DNA of 25,960 nt from CAG-273 sp963560005 (GCA_963560005.1 CAUWNG010000029.1:1-25960), one strand, 5' to 3'; shown: positions 1 through 7,726, numbered from the stretch's first letter. Notes: generated from the letters alone by a model not told the origin. Translations and numbers: made by a program.

Positions 1-76
1 GGGACATTTTCTTATTTCATTACTTAAGACATTATCACATTTCTTTCATAGATATAATTTTTATAGTACTAGTTAA

Positions 77-105
77 TTGACATAATACAGATAAAGTGAT
101 ATAAT
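77..105 (+). promoter_or_regulatory. Sigma-A promoter for the 208-aa gene
   Basis: A consensus TTGACA (77-82) is followed after 17 bases by a consensus TATAAT (100-105), with TG at 97-98 making an extended -10. Transcription would start near 112, leaving a leader of about 60 bases that contains a small CTCAC/GTGAG hairpin (134-153). This is the strongest-looking promoter in the window. Confidence 0.85.
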
Positions 106-174
106 TTATATATTCGTATATACACACATACAACTCACAGATAATTCAGTGAGAAAGAATGAAAGGGGATCTAT

Positions 175-801
175 ATGAACTTTGAAGAAAGATTTGAACG
201 GACTCAGGAAATTTGTGAAAAATTTAGCAACTTAGATGTATATTGCTTGTTAGAGAATATGCGTCTATTTAAAGGAAGGAACGAGTTAAAGAAACTGAAT
301 ATGCTATTTGTGTCATTGATAGGGATTAATATTGAGGAGGATGAAAAAATAAAGGCAATACTGGAAGATTATGCAGAACCATGGATGCTTGAGACAATTT
401 GGCAAATGGGAATAATTCCAGATTCAAGATTGTTTGAAATTGTTTCAAAAACAATGGACTTGGACGAAATAGACCTACTTTTTGAAAGAATTTTCAATTT
501 GAAATTTGGTGAATTAAATAAAATGAAAATATTTGATTACATTTATAATTCACCATATAAAAATTATCTTGCAATCAATATTAATGATACAGATAATTTA
601 GACGATTATATGGAGTTATTAAAATTAATATCCATTGATTTAAAAAATCCTATTGGAATAGGATTACTAAAGAATTTACTTTTCTATGTAAAAAAACTTC
701 AAGATGAATCTGAAGAAAAGAGAAATTTAATGCAAAAAATAGAGTCATTACTTTATTATCAGTCGGAAATTTCTAGAAATGTAGATTCAAAGAGCAACTA
801 A
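175..801 (+). CDS. Hypothetical protein, unrecognised, 208 aa
   Basis: I do not recognise this protein. It is acidic, has no signal peptide or membrane segment, no obvious metal or nucleotide motif, and looks mostly alpha-helical, with repeated Leu/Ile/Phe spacing, so it is probably cytosolic. The ATG at 175 follows AAGGGG at a suitable distance. The gene is a single-gene transcription unit: a consensus promoter lies upstream (77-105) and a clear hairpin terminator downstream (812-848), before the separate secA promoter. Its base composition matches secA, and it lies outside the mobile element, so it is probably a chromosomal gene of the host. Nothing in the sequence links it functionally to SecA. 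Confidence 0.8.
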   Translation: MNFEERFERTQEICEKFSNLDVYCLLENMRLFKGRNELKKLNMLFVSLIGINIEEDEKIKAILEDYAEPWMLETIWQMGIIPDSRLFEIVSKTMDLDEIDLLFERIFNLKFGELNKMKIFDYIYNSPYKNYLAININDTDNLDDYMELLKLISIDLKNPIGIGLLKNLLFYVKKLQDESEEKRNLMQKIESLLYYQSEISRNVDSKSN

Positions 802-811
802 ATCTTTTTTC

Positions 812-848
812 AATAAACAGAGTATACTGTGCTCTGTTTATTTTTTTA
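812..848 (+). terminator. Rho-independent terminator after the 208-aa gene
   Basis: TAAACAGAG (814-822) pairs perfectly with CTCTGTTTA (832-840) around a 9-base loop; a run of seven T follows (841-847). Flanking A and T bases extend the stem. Confidence 0.85.
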
Positions 849-858
849 TAATTTTATA

Positions 859-887
859 TTGCGATTTTTTCTAAAAAGTGATATATT
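859..887 (+). promoter_or_regulatory. Probable secA promoter
   Basis: TTGCGA (859-864), a 17-base spacer and TATATT (882-887), with TG at 879-880 as an extended -10. It sits between the upstream terminator and the secA start. Confidence 0.6.
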
Positions 888-927
888 TACATAGTGAATT
901 AAACATAAAATGAAAGGAAGTAAATTA

Positions 928-3669
928 ATGGGTTTATTTAAAACATATAGTCAGAAAGAAGTTAAAAGAATAAAACCAATAGTAGAGAAAATAAATGGTT
1001 TTGAAGAAACAATATCAAAATTAAGTGATAGTGAATTAAGAAATAAAACAAATGAATTTAAAAAAATGTTATCTGAAGGCAAAACATTAGATGATATATT
1101 ACCAGAGGCTTTTGCAGTAGTTAGAGAAGCTTCTAAAAGAGTATTGGGAATGCGACATTTTGATGTTCAATTAATAGGTGGAATTATATTACATCAAGGT
1201 AGAATAGCAGAAATGAAAACTGGTGAGGGAAAAACATTAGTTGCTACATTACCAGTGTACTTAAATGCTTTAACAGGTAAAGGAGTACATGTTATTACTG
1301 TAAATGATTATTTAGCTAAAAGAGATAGTGACTGGATGGGAAAAGTATATAAATTTTTAGGATTATCAGTTGGATTAGTAATTGCTGGTATGGAGCCTGA
1401 AGCAAAAAGGAAAGCATATTTAGCAGATGTAACTTATGGAACAAATAACGAATTTGGTTTTGATTATTTAAGAGATAATATGGTAATATATAAAGATCAA
1501 TTAGTTCAAAGAGAATTAAACTATGCAATAGTGGATGAAATTGATAGCATTTTAATAGATGAAGCTCGTACACCACTTATTATATCAGGAAGAGGAGCAC
1601 AATCATCTGATTTATATAAAAAAGCGGATAATTTTGTAAGAAAGTTGACCCCTAAAGTTATAATAGAAGAAGATTCTAAAAATATAGAACAAGCAGAAGA
1701 AAATGAAAAATATGATTATATAGTAGACTTAAAAGCTAAATCAGCTTCATTAACTCAAAAAGGTATAAAAAAAGCCGAAAAAGAATTTAATCTTGAAAAC
1801 TTTAATGATATAGAGAATTCTGAAATTGTTCATAATGTTAATCAAGCATTACGTGCTCATGGAATTATGAAAAAAGATATTGATTATATTGTAAAAGATG
1901 GTGAAGTTTTAATTGTTGATGAATTTACAGGAAGAATAATGTATGGAAGGAGATATAATAATGGATTGCATCAAGCAATTGAAGCAAAAGAACATGTAAA
2001 AATAGCTGATGAGTCTAAAACTTTAGCAACTATAACATTCCAAAACTATTTTAGAATGTATGATAAATTATCAGGTATGACTGGTACTGCTATGACTGAA
2101 GAAGCAGAATTTGAAGAGATATATAAACTAGACGTTATAGAAATTCCAACAAATAAAGAAATGATTAGAAAAGATAATTCAGATGTAATATACAAAAATG
2201 AAAATGTAAAATATAGAGCAGTAATAGAAGATATAAAAGAAAGCCATAGTAAAGGTCAACCAGTCTTAGTTGGTACAGTTTCAATAGAAAAATCAGAGAA
2301 ACTAAGCAGTATGCTAAAAAAAGAAGGAATTAAACACGAAGTTTTAAATGCTAAATATCATGAAAAAGAAGCTGAAATAATTGCGCAAGCAGGTAAATTT
2401 GGTGCAGTTACAATTGCTACAAATATGGCAGGACGTGGAACAGATATTATGCTTGGTGGAAATAGCGAATATTTAGCTAAGCAAGAAATGAGAAAACTTA
2501 AATATTCAGCAGATCAAATTGAAGAAGCAACAGCATTTAATGAAACCAATGATCAAGTAATTATTGACTTAAGAAATAAATTCAATGAATTAAAAGCAAA
2601 ATATGATAAAGAAATAAAAGAAGAAAAAGAAAAAGTAATTGCTGCTGGTGGATTAAAAATAATAGGAACTGAACGTCATGAATCAAGAAGAATAGATAAT
2701 CAGCTTCGTGGACGTAGTGGACGTCAAGGAGATCCGGGGGAATCAAGATTTTATATTGGATTAGATGATGATTTAATGAAAATATTTGGCGGAGACATTA
2801 TAACAAAAGTATATAATACTTTAGGAGCAGATGAAGATATGCCTATAGCTTCAAAAATGATTTCTAATGCTGTGGAATCTGCACAAAAGAAAGTCGAAGG
2901 TAGAAATTTTAGTATAAGAAAAAATGTACTTCAATATGACGATGTTATGAATGTACAAAGGGAAATTATATATAAACAAAGAAGGCAAGTGTTAGATGGA
3001 GAAAATATAAAAGAAAATATTTATAAAATGATAGATTCTTTAATAGATGAAACTATTGCTTCTTATAGTTCCGAGCCACAAAATATAAATAGAGAAGCAC
3101 TTTTACAAGAATTAAATGCAAATTTTGCTATATCTAACATAGAAAGTTTAAATAAAGATAAAATAAATTTAAATGATGTAATAAATGAAGTAAAAGATAG
3201 AGTGCATAGTGAATATGAGTCAAAAGAAAAAACAATAGGTGAAACTCAAATGCGTGAATTAGAAAGAGTTGTTATGCTAAAAATAGTTGATGAAAGATGG
3301 ATGGATCATATTGATAGTATGGATGAATTGAAAAATGGTATAGGACTTCGTGCTTATGGTCAAAAAGATCCTGTTGTTCAATATAGAATAGAAGGCTTTG
3401 ATATGTTTGACCAGATGGTTAATGACATTAAAGTTGATGTTGTTAGATTTATAATGAATTCACGTAAAAGAGAGGATAACAATTTACAAAGAGCCCAAAC
3501 AATTAAAATAACAAGTTCGGGATTAGAAGATGTAAACAATAATACACCTCGAAAATCAGGAGCTGCTAGCACAACTATAATTAACAATGAACCAAAAGTA
3601 GGTAGAAATAGTTTGTGCCCATGCGGAAGTGGCAAAAAGTACAAAAACTGTTGTGGTAAAAATGCGTAA
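928..3669 (+). CDS. secA: Preprotein translocase ATPase SecA
   Basis: SecA is the ATP-driven motor that pushes unfolded preproteins through the SecYEG channel at the cytoplasmic membrane. The 913-aa product carries Walker A at residues 96-103 (MKTGEGKT), a DEID Walker B box starting at D203 followed by ILIDEARTPL, the TGTA and MAGRGTDI helicase motifs, and GRSGRQGDPG. The C-terminal SEC-C zinc site is intact (C897, C899, C908, C909), which normally binds SecB or ribosomes and phospholipids. An upstream in-frame ATG at 910 lacks a ribosome binding site. The ATG at 928 follows AAAGGAAG at 8 bases and gives the usual MGLFKT-type N-terminus, so I chose it. Length is normal for the family. The mobile element begins directly after the stop codon, and the coding sequence appears undamaged. 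Confidence 0.97.
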   Translation: MGLFKTYSQKEVKRIKPIVEKINGFEETISKLSDSELRNKTNEFKKMLSEGKTLDDILPEAFAVVREASKRVLGMRHFDVQLIGGIILHQGRIAEMKTGEGKTLVATLPVYLNALTGKGVHVITVNDYLAKRDSDWMGKVYKFLGLSVGLVIAGMEPEAKRKAYLADVTYGTNNEFGFDYLRDNMVIYKDQLVQRELNYAIVDEIDSILIDEARTPLIISGRGAQSSDLYKKADNFVRKLTPKVIIEEDSKNIEQAEENEKYDYIVDLKAKSASLTQKGIKKAEKEFNLENFNDIENSEIVHNVNQALRAHGIMKKDIDYIVKDGEVLIVDEFTGRIMYGRRYNNGLHQAIEAKEHVKIADESKTLATITFQNYFRMYDKLSGMTGTAMTEEAEFEEIYKLDVIEIPTNKEMIRKDNSDVIYKNENVKYRAVIEDIKESHSKGQPVLVGTVSIEKSEKLSSMLKKEGIKHEVLNAKYHEKEAEIIAQAGKFGAVTIATNMAGRGTDIMLGGNSEYLAKQEMRKLKYSADQIEEATAFNETNDQVIIDLRNKFNELKAKYDKEIKEEKEKVIAAGGLKIIGTERHESRRIDNQLRGRSGRQGDPGESRFYIGLDDDLMKIFGGDIITKVYNTLGADEDMPIASKMISNAVESAQKKVEGRNFSIRKNVLQYDDVMNVQREIIYKQRRQVLDGENIKENIYKMIDSLIDETIASYSSEPQNINREALLQELNANFAISNIESLNKDKINLNDVINEVKDRVHSEYESKEKTIGETQMRELERVVMLKIVDERWMDHIDSMDELKNGIGLRAYGQKDPVVQYRIEGFDMFDQMVNDIKVDVVRFIMNSRKREDNNLQRAQTIKITSSGLEDVNNNTPRKSGAASTTIINNEPKVGRNSLCPCGSGKKYKNCCGKNA

Positions 3670-3794
3670 AACCCTTATAAAATAAGGATTTATAAAAATC
3701 AAAAAAATCGAAAATTTTGTCCACAGTGGACAGTTGTCCACGATTTGTCCACATAAATTTAATTTTGTGGACAAAAGGAAAGAAAACCCTTATA
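3668..3794. repeat. 12-bp direct repeat at the secA/element junction
   Basis: AAAACCCTTATA occurs at 3668-3679, starting within the secA stop codon, and again at 3783-3794, 115 bp downstream and between GTGGACA boxes. The first copy is also part of a weak hairpin (CCTTAT/ATAAGG). It may mark a recombination core and a secondary copy, or be chance in AT-rich DNA. Confidence 0.6.
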
Positions 3795-3830
3795 TATCAA
3801 CGAGAATCTACGTGGACAAATTTGTGGACA
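3718..3830. repeat. Cluster of seven TGTCCAC/GTGGACA boxes (probable integrase arm sites)
   Basis: TGTCCAC occurs at 3718-3724, 3735-3741 and 3746-3752; its complement GTGGACA occurs at 3726-3732, 3767-3773, 3812-3818 and 3824-3830. The first pair forms a perfect 15-bp palindrome around one A. I did not find further copies elsewhere in the window by eye. Clusters like this beside an integrase gene normally bind the N-terminal domain of tyrosine integrases or an excisionase. Three copies read TTGTCCACA in full, one base from the DnaA box TTATCCACA, so a DnaA-binding role is an alternative. Confidence 0.7.
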
Positions 3831-3840
3831 TAGTTATCTA
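3813..3840 (+). promoter_or_regulatory. Possible integrase promoter within the repeat cluster
   Basis: TGGACA (3813-3818), a 16-base spacer and TATCTA (3835-3840). The match is moderate. The last two GTGGACA boxes overlap it, so bound integrase could repress its own gene. The resulting RNA would start inside the following hairpin. Confidence 0.35.
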
Positions 3841-3870
3841 AAATGTCAGCATTCGAAATGCTGGCATTTT
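3841..3870 (+). terminator. Terminator-like hairpin upstream of int
   Basis: AAATGTCAGCATT (3841-3853) pairs with AATGCTGGCATTT (3857-3869) over 13 bp with one G-U pair and a CGA loop, followed by a short T run interrupted by CCG. It would stop read-through from secA into int. Confidence 0.7.
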
Positions 3871-3874
3871 CCGT

Positions 3875-3895
3875 TTCACTAAATATTTTAGTGAA
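3875..3895 (+). other. Hairpin abutting the int ribosome binding site
   Basis: TTCACTAAA (3875-3883) and TTTAGTGAA (3887-3895) form a 9-bp stem with a 3-base loop. The int Shine-Dalgarno sequence AAGGAG (3894-3899) begins inside the stem, so folding could lower integrase translation. Confidence 0.45.
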
Positions 3896-3909
3896 GGAGA
3901 GAGATAATT

Positions 3910-5220
3910 ATGGTAAGCGTAAGAAAACGTGGAAAGGTATATGAATACCGATTTGAAATAGCAACAGTTGATGGAACAAGAAAATGGATAACGAAGTCAG
4001 GTTATTCAACAAAATCAGAAGCATTTAAGGAGGGAGCAAAAGCCTATAATGATTATTATTACAATGGAAACAAAGTACAATTAAAAGAAAATATGTCCTA
4101 TGCAGATTTTTTAGATTATTGGATAGATACTTATGCTAGTTTTAATTTGCATTATTCGACTACAATATCTTATATAAATATTATTAAGAATCACGTTAAG
4201 CCGAGAATAGGATTTTATAAATTATGGCAATTAGATACAAGATTATTGCAAGAATTTATAAATAAAATATATGTTGAATATGCTTTTTCTAAAAATTATA
4301 TGGCAAGTATTTTGAAAGTTGTTAAAGGTTCTCTAAAGTATGCGTGTTATACATTAAATTATATTAACACTGATCCGGCAGAACACGTTCATACTCCAAG
4401 AATAGATAAAATTGATACTGATCCTGCACACATATTTACTCAAGAGGAAATAGAGAGAATATTGGAGAGATTTAAAGGAACACACTCAATTTATTATTCA
4501 TTTTTAACTGCTTATTATACAGGAATGAGAGTATCTGAAGTATATGGGTTGACTTGGGACTGCATTGATTTCAATAAAAAGACATTGACTATAAATAAAA
4601 ATATAATCAAAAAAAATCAATATGGATTACCAAAAAGAAAAAATATTACTAAAGGACATTCGGTTGGAGTTTGGTATTATGGAGATTGTAAAAATCCACA
4701 AAGTAAAAGAACTATATCTATTGGTGATACTTTAGTAAATGCTTTAAAAGAATATAAAAAAGAGCAGGAGGAAAATCAAAAGTTTTATGGCGACTCATAT
4801 CTTTATTATTATGAAAAGAGAGTATTAAATGATATTACTAAAAAAGAGGAAATAAAATTAGTTGAAGCAAAAGCAGAATTAGAAGTTGCTTTACCAAAGG
4901 CTGAATTAGTTTTTGTTAAAGAAAATGGACAGTTTTTAGGAACTGATTCGCCAAAATACGCGTTTAAAGTAATTCATTATGAATTAGGTATTAATAGTAG
5001 ATTTCACGATTTCAGAGATACGCACGCAACTAGGTTAATTGAAAATGGTGCAGATATTAAAGCAGTATCAAAAAGATTAGGACATTCTAGCATACAAACT
5101 ACTTATAATATTTATGTTAAAGTTACAAACAAAATGGAAACTGAAACAGTAGATAAATTTGAAGAATATACTAATACTTTAAATATTCCTCAAACATTAG
5201 AAATTCCATATCAAGTATGA
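3910..5220 (+). CDS. int: Tyrosine recombinase / integrase
   Basis: This enzyme should cut and rejoin the element ends during integration and excision. The 436-aa protein has an N-terminal arm-binding domain (about 1-60), a SAM-like core-binding domain (about 65-165) and a C-terminal catalytic domain. Catalytic residues are visible: R207 in TGMRVSE, H366 and R369 in HDFRDTH, H392 in LGHSS and the nucleophile Y402 in TYNIYVKV. The ATG at 3910 follows GAAGGAG at about 10 bases. The gene lies next to the presumed attL in secA and reads inward, the same direction as the cargo. A catalytic-domain insertion of roughly 60 residues (about 240-345) is lysine- and tyrosine-rich. No excisionase gene of recognisable type lies next to it. 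Confidence 0.95.
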   Translation: MVSVRKRGKVYEYRFEIATVDGTRKWITKSGYSTKSEAFKEGAKAYNDYYYNGNKVQLKENMSYADFLDYWIDTYASFNLHYSTTISYINIIKNHVKPRIGFYKLWQLDTRLLQEFINKIYVEYAFSKNYMASILKVVKGSLKYACYTLNYINTDPAEHVHTPRIDKIDTDPAHIFTQEEIERILERFKGTHSIYYSFLTAYYTGMRVSEVYGLTWDCIDFNKKTLTINKNIIKKNQYGLPKRKNITKGHSVGVWYYGDCKNPQSKRTISIGDTLVNALKEYKKEQEENQKFYGDSYLYYYEKRVLNDITKKEEIKLVEAKAELEVALPKAELVFVKENGQFLGTDSPKYAFKVIHYELGINSRFHDFRDTHATRLIENGADIKAVSKRLGHSSIQTTYNIYVKVTNKMETETVDKFEEYTNTLNIPQTLEIPYQV

Positions 5221-5252
5221 TTTATACATTTTCTTTTTTCTCTAATAAGTAA

Positions 5253-5258
5253 TATAAT
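5253..5258 (+). promoter_or_regulatory. Possible -10 element ahead of the small int-distal genes
   Basis: A consensus TATAAT lies 30 bases before the 49-aa gene start, with only a poor -35 (TTTCTT at 5230-5235, 17-base spacing). This could be the promoter of the two small genes downstream. Confidence 0.35.
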
Positions 5259-5287
5259 ATTTATAAGAAAAAGGAGTGTGATCATAA

Positions 5288-5437
5288 ATGAGTAAAATAA
5301 AGTTAAAAGTAGATAGTTTAGAATACGGAATGCTTGTGAATGGATTAGTTGAATTAAGGAACAAGTTATTAAGAGAAAAAGAAGATACAACTCCTATTGA
5401 TGAATTATTAATAAAATTAGTAGATAAGAAAGGATAA
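5288..5437 (+). CDS. Small hypothetical protein, 49 aa
   Basis: A short open frame starting MSKIKLKVDS and ending LIKLVDKKG. The ATG at 5288 follows AAGGAG at about 10 bases. The sequence is a short beta stretch followed by a helical half (LVNGLVELRNKLLRE, then PIDELLIKLVDKK). Similar tiny proteins are common between the integrase and parA regions of Clostridial ICEs, but I know of no assigned function. Position next to int leaves open a directionality-factor role, though it does not look like a winged-helix excisionase. The next gene starts seven bases after its stop, so the two are probably co-transcribed. Confidence 0.65.
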   Translation: MSKIKLKVDSLEYGMLVNGLVELRNKLLREKEDTTPIDELLIKLVDKKG

Positions 5438-5444
5438 AGATAAA

Positions 5445-5741
5445 ATGATAGAAGATTATAGTAAAAGATATCCGGAATATAATCGTGGATACTGGTTTTC
5501 ACAAAGAAATCAAAGATTTTTATACTCTTATGATAAGAACAATAGAGCATTTTATTTAATTGATGAACAAGAACAAAATATAACGAAGATAGATAATGAA
5601 GAATGTATTAGACTGTTAAGAAATACTTATGCACTACAACTTGAACAAGGACTTATTGATTGGCTTATAAATGAAGAAAAATCGGGATTAAAGTATTTTA
5701 AAAATATAGATGAGTTAGAAAAATACTATGATGAGATGTAA
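5445..5741 (+). CDS. Small hypothetical protein, 98 aa
   Basis: I do not recognise this protein. It is rich in aromatic residues near the N-terminus (RGYWFSQRNQRFLYSYD), then has a predicted beta-strand region and a helical C-terminal half. There is no signal peptide, membrane segment or cysteine pair, so a cytosolic protein is likely. The ATG at 5445 follows AAAGG, which lies in the end of the preceding 49-aa gene, suggesting translational coupling. A strong terminator follows at 5756-5786, so the two small genes form their own unit, separate from parAB. Confidence 0.7.
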   Translation: MIEDYSKRYPEYNRGYWFSQRNQRFLYSYDKNNRAFYLIDEQEQNITKIDNEECIRLLRNTYALQLEQGLIDWLINEEKSGLKYFKNIDELEKYYDEM

Positions 5742-5755
5742 AAATAACATATTTT

Positions 5756-5786
5756 GAACTGGTAATAAAATATCAGTTCTTTTTTT
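5756..5786 (+). terminator. Rho-independent terminator before parA
   Basis: GAACTG (5756-5761) pairs with CAGTTC (5774-5779); inner GTA/TAT pairs extend the stem, and a seven-base T run follows (5780-5786). Confidence 0.85.
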
Positions 5787-5807
5787 GTGCCTTGAAATGG
5801 CAGTACA

Positions 5808-5835
5808 TAGCCATCTTATTTATATAAGGTGGCTA
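5808..5835. repeat. Inverted repeat directly upstream of parA
   Basis: TAGCCATCTTAT (5808-5819) and ATAAGGTGGCTA (5824-5835) form a 12-bp stem with one G-U pair and a 4-base loop. There is no T run, so it is not a terminator. It lies 26 bases before the parA start, where an operator for ParA/ParB autoregulation or a leader structure would sit. Confidence 0.6.
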
Positions 5836-5861
5836 AATATAAAAGAAAGGAGGAGATGAAG

Positions 5862-6686
5862 ATGTCACAATGTAAGGTAATTGCAGTTGCTAATCAAAAG
5901 GGTGGAGTTGGTAAAACAACAACGGCTTTTAGTACAGGAGTTGCATTATCTCAAATGGGTAAGAAAGTTCTTTTAGTGGACGCTGATCCACAAGGTGATT
6001 TAACGACTTATATGGGTTGGTATGAACAAGATAAATTGCCTTTAACATTAGCAGATTTAATGGAACAGTCTATGAATGACGAGCCAATAAAAGTAAAAGA
6101 AGCAATATTACACCATAAAGAAAATGTAGACTTAATTCCTGCTAATTTGGATTTGTCGGCAATAGAAATGTCATTAGTCAATGCAATGAGTAGGGAGTAC
6201 ACTATGAGAAATTGTTTGTCAGAAATCAAAAAAGATTATGATTATATTATATTGGACTGTATGCCAAGTTTAGGTATGGTAACAATAAATGCTCTTGCTA
6301 GTGCAGATAGTGTTATTATTCCAGTTCAATCACAATTTCTTGCTGCAAAAGGTATGACGCATTTATTAAAAACAATTTCCAAAGTAAGAAGACAGATTAA
6401 CCCAGATTTAAAAGTAGATGGTGTATTACTGACTTTGGTAGATAAAAGAACAAATTTATCAAAAGAAGTAAAAACACAACTACAAGAAAATTATGGAAGT
6501 ATGTTCAATTTTTTTGAAACACAAATACCACTTGCAGTAAAAACAGCAGAATCAACTTCACGAGGTAAGAGCATATTCACTTACGATAAAAACAGTAAAG
6601 TGGCAGAGGCATATTCTTCATTTGCAAAGGAGGTGGTTGATATTGGCAAAGAACGAAACAAAAATGCCGTTTGCAAAGTTAGATGA
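5862..6686 (+). CDS. parA: ParA-family partition ATPase (Soj-like)
   Basis: ParA ATPases cooperate with ParB and a parS site to segregate DNA; in ICEs they help keep excised circular copies. The 274-aa protein has the deviant Walker A KGGVGKTTT (13-21), the switch I region VDADPQGDLT (about 44-53) and IILDCMPSLG (Walker B). Its length is usual for Soj-type ParA without an N-terminal HTH. I chose the ATG at 5862 because AGGAGG (5848-5853) lies 8 bases upstream; an in-frame ATG at 5856 is too close to it, and the GTG at 5829 has no site. It overlaps parB by 44 bases, and the parB ribosome binding site lies within the parA 3' end. Confidence 0.95.
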   Translation: MSQCKVIAVANQKGGVGKTTTAFSTGVALSQMGKKVLLVDADPQGDLTTYMGWYEQDKLPLTLADLMEQSMNDEPIKVKEAILHHKENVDLIPANLDLSAIEMSLVNAMSREYTMRNCLSEIKKDYDYIILDCMPSLGMVTINALASADSVIIPVQSQFLAAKGMTHLLKTISKVRRQINPDLKVDGVLLTLVDKRTNLSKEVKTQLQENYGSMFNFFETQIPLAVKTAESTSRGKSIFTYDKNSKVAEAYSSFAKEVVDIGKERNKNAVCKVR

Positions 6687-7581
6687 CTTGTTTACAACAG
6701 AAGAAGAACGACAAACGGCTAATTTAGAAAAAGTTATTGATATACCAATAACAGAAATTGAAGACTTTCCAAATCACCCATTTAAAGTTATTGTAAATGA
6801 TGAATTAAAGGAAATGGCAAGTAGTATAGAAAAAGATGGTGTTCGAGAGCCTGCATTAGTAAGACCAATAGGAAATGGTAAATACCAAATGATTTCTGGA
6901 CATAGAAGAAAGAAAGCAAGTGAAATTGCAAACAAAGAAACTATGCCCTGCATTGTTAGAGATTTAACAGATGAGCAGGCTGCAATAATAATGGTTGATA
7001 GCAACTTGCAACAAAGACAAAAAATATTATTTAGTGAAAGAGCATTTGCTTATAAAATACGAATGGAAGCCGAAAAACATCAAGGTAAGAGAACAGATTT
7101 AACTTCGTGCCAAGTTGGCACAAAGTTGAGAACTGATTTAAAACTTGCCGAAAAAAGTGATGATAGTGCCAGACAAATACAAAGATATATAAGACTGACT
7201 GAACTAATAAAACCATTACTTGATATGGTAGATAGTGAAGAAATTGCATTTAGTCCGGCAGTAGAACTTTCATTCCTTACAAAGCAAGAACAAAAATGGC
7301 TTATGAATAGTATTGAATGTAATGTTGCTACACCATCATTATCACAGGCACAAGAAATGAAACGATTAAGTCAAAGTGGGAAGTTAAGTGAAGATAAAAT
7401 TGAAGAACTATTGAGTCAACAAAAGCCAAATCAAGTGGAAAAATTAAAACTTGATTTCAAAAACTTAACCCCAAAAATGCCAAGAGGTATGCCAAAGGAA
7501 AAGTATGCCGATCACATTTACAAAGCATTGGACTTTTACAACAAGTATTTGGAAAAAAAGCGAAGTATGGAAGCAAGGTAG
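6643..7581 (+). CDS. parB: ParB-family partition protein (TTG start)
   Basis: ParB proteins bind parS, spread along DNA as CTP-dependent clamps and stimulate ParA. The 312-aa product has an N-terminal ParB/Srx fold (about 25-125) with the nucleotide-binding GHRR motif at 86-89, a central HTH-like region (about 125-205) and a basic C-terminus. The start is TTG at 6643, 9 bases after AAAGGAGG in parA; it gives MAKNETKMPFAKLDDLF. The first possible start, TTG at 6622, precedes the ribosome binding site and is unlikely. A 15-bp palindrome in the gene (7107-7121) may be a binding site. Co-transcription and coupling with parA are clear. Confidence 0.92.
   Translation: MAKNETKMPFAKLDDLFTTEEERQTANLEKVIDIPITEIEDFPNHPFKVIVNDELKEMASSIEKDGVREPALVRPIGNGKYQMISGHRRKKASEIANKETMPCIVRDLTDEQAAIIMVDSNLQQRQKILFSERAFAYKIRMEAEKHQGKRTDLTSCQVGTKLRTDLKLAEKSDDSARQIQRYIRLTELIKPLLDMVDSEEIAFSPAVELSFLTKQEQKWLMNSIECNVATPSLSQAQEMKRLSQSGKLSEDKIEELLSQQKPNQVEKLKLDFKNLTPKMPRGMPKEKYADHIYKALDFYNKYLEKKRSMEAR
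7107..7121. repeat. 15-bp palindrome inside parB (possible parS-like site)
   Basis: GTGCCAA-G-TTGGCAC is a perfect 7-bp inverted repeat around one base. parS sites are short palindromes near or in parB genes, but this one does not match the B. subtilis parS consensus, and I found only one copy in the window. Confidence 0.3.
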
Positions 7582-7628
7582 TGGGAGTATCTTTTACGAA
7601 AAATCCCTCCTTACAAACCTCCCTAGTA

Positions 7629-7652
7629 TATTACTAACTGTATTACTAACTG
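7629..7652 (+). repeat. Two tandem 12-bp repeats after parB
   Basis: TATTACTAACTG is repeated exactly twice in the spacer between parB and the anchored protein gene. Function unknown; it could be a short binding site or slippage product. Confidence 0.6.
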
Positions 7653-7726
7653 AAAAAAAATATATAATTACACAAATGCAAAAATTATTGTTTTAGATTA
7701 TACTGGAATCAAAGGAAGTGATCGGT

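Noticed and set aside
910..927. Longer secA start at 910 giving six extra residues
   Set aside because: No ribosome binding site precedes it, while the ATG at 928 has AAAGGAAG at 8 bases and gives the usual N-terminus.
3378..3774. Minus-strand open frames across the secA end and the junction
   Set aside because: Shadows of the secA frame; no ribosome binding sites and no recognisable protein features.
3717..3774. Replication origin based on TTGTCCACA boxes
   Set aside because: Each copy differs from the DnaA box at one base, no dnaA or dnaN gene is near, and arm sites beside an integrase explain them better; kept only as an alternative.
5829..5861. GTG start of parA at 5829
   Set aside because: It lies inside the hairpin arm with no ribosome binding site; AGGAGG is placed for the ATG at 5862.
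7505..7696. 63-codon open frame overlapping the parB end
   Set aside because: Overlaps parB in another frame, no ribosome binding site, and includes the tandem 12-bp repeats; no protein features.
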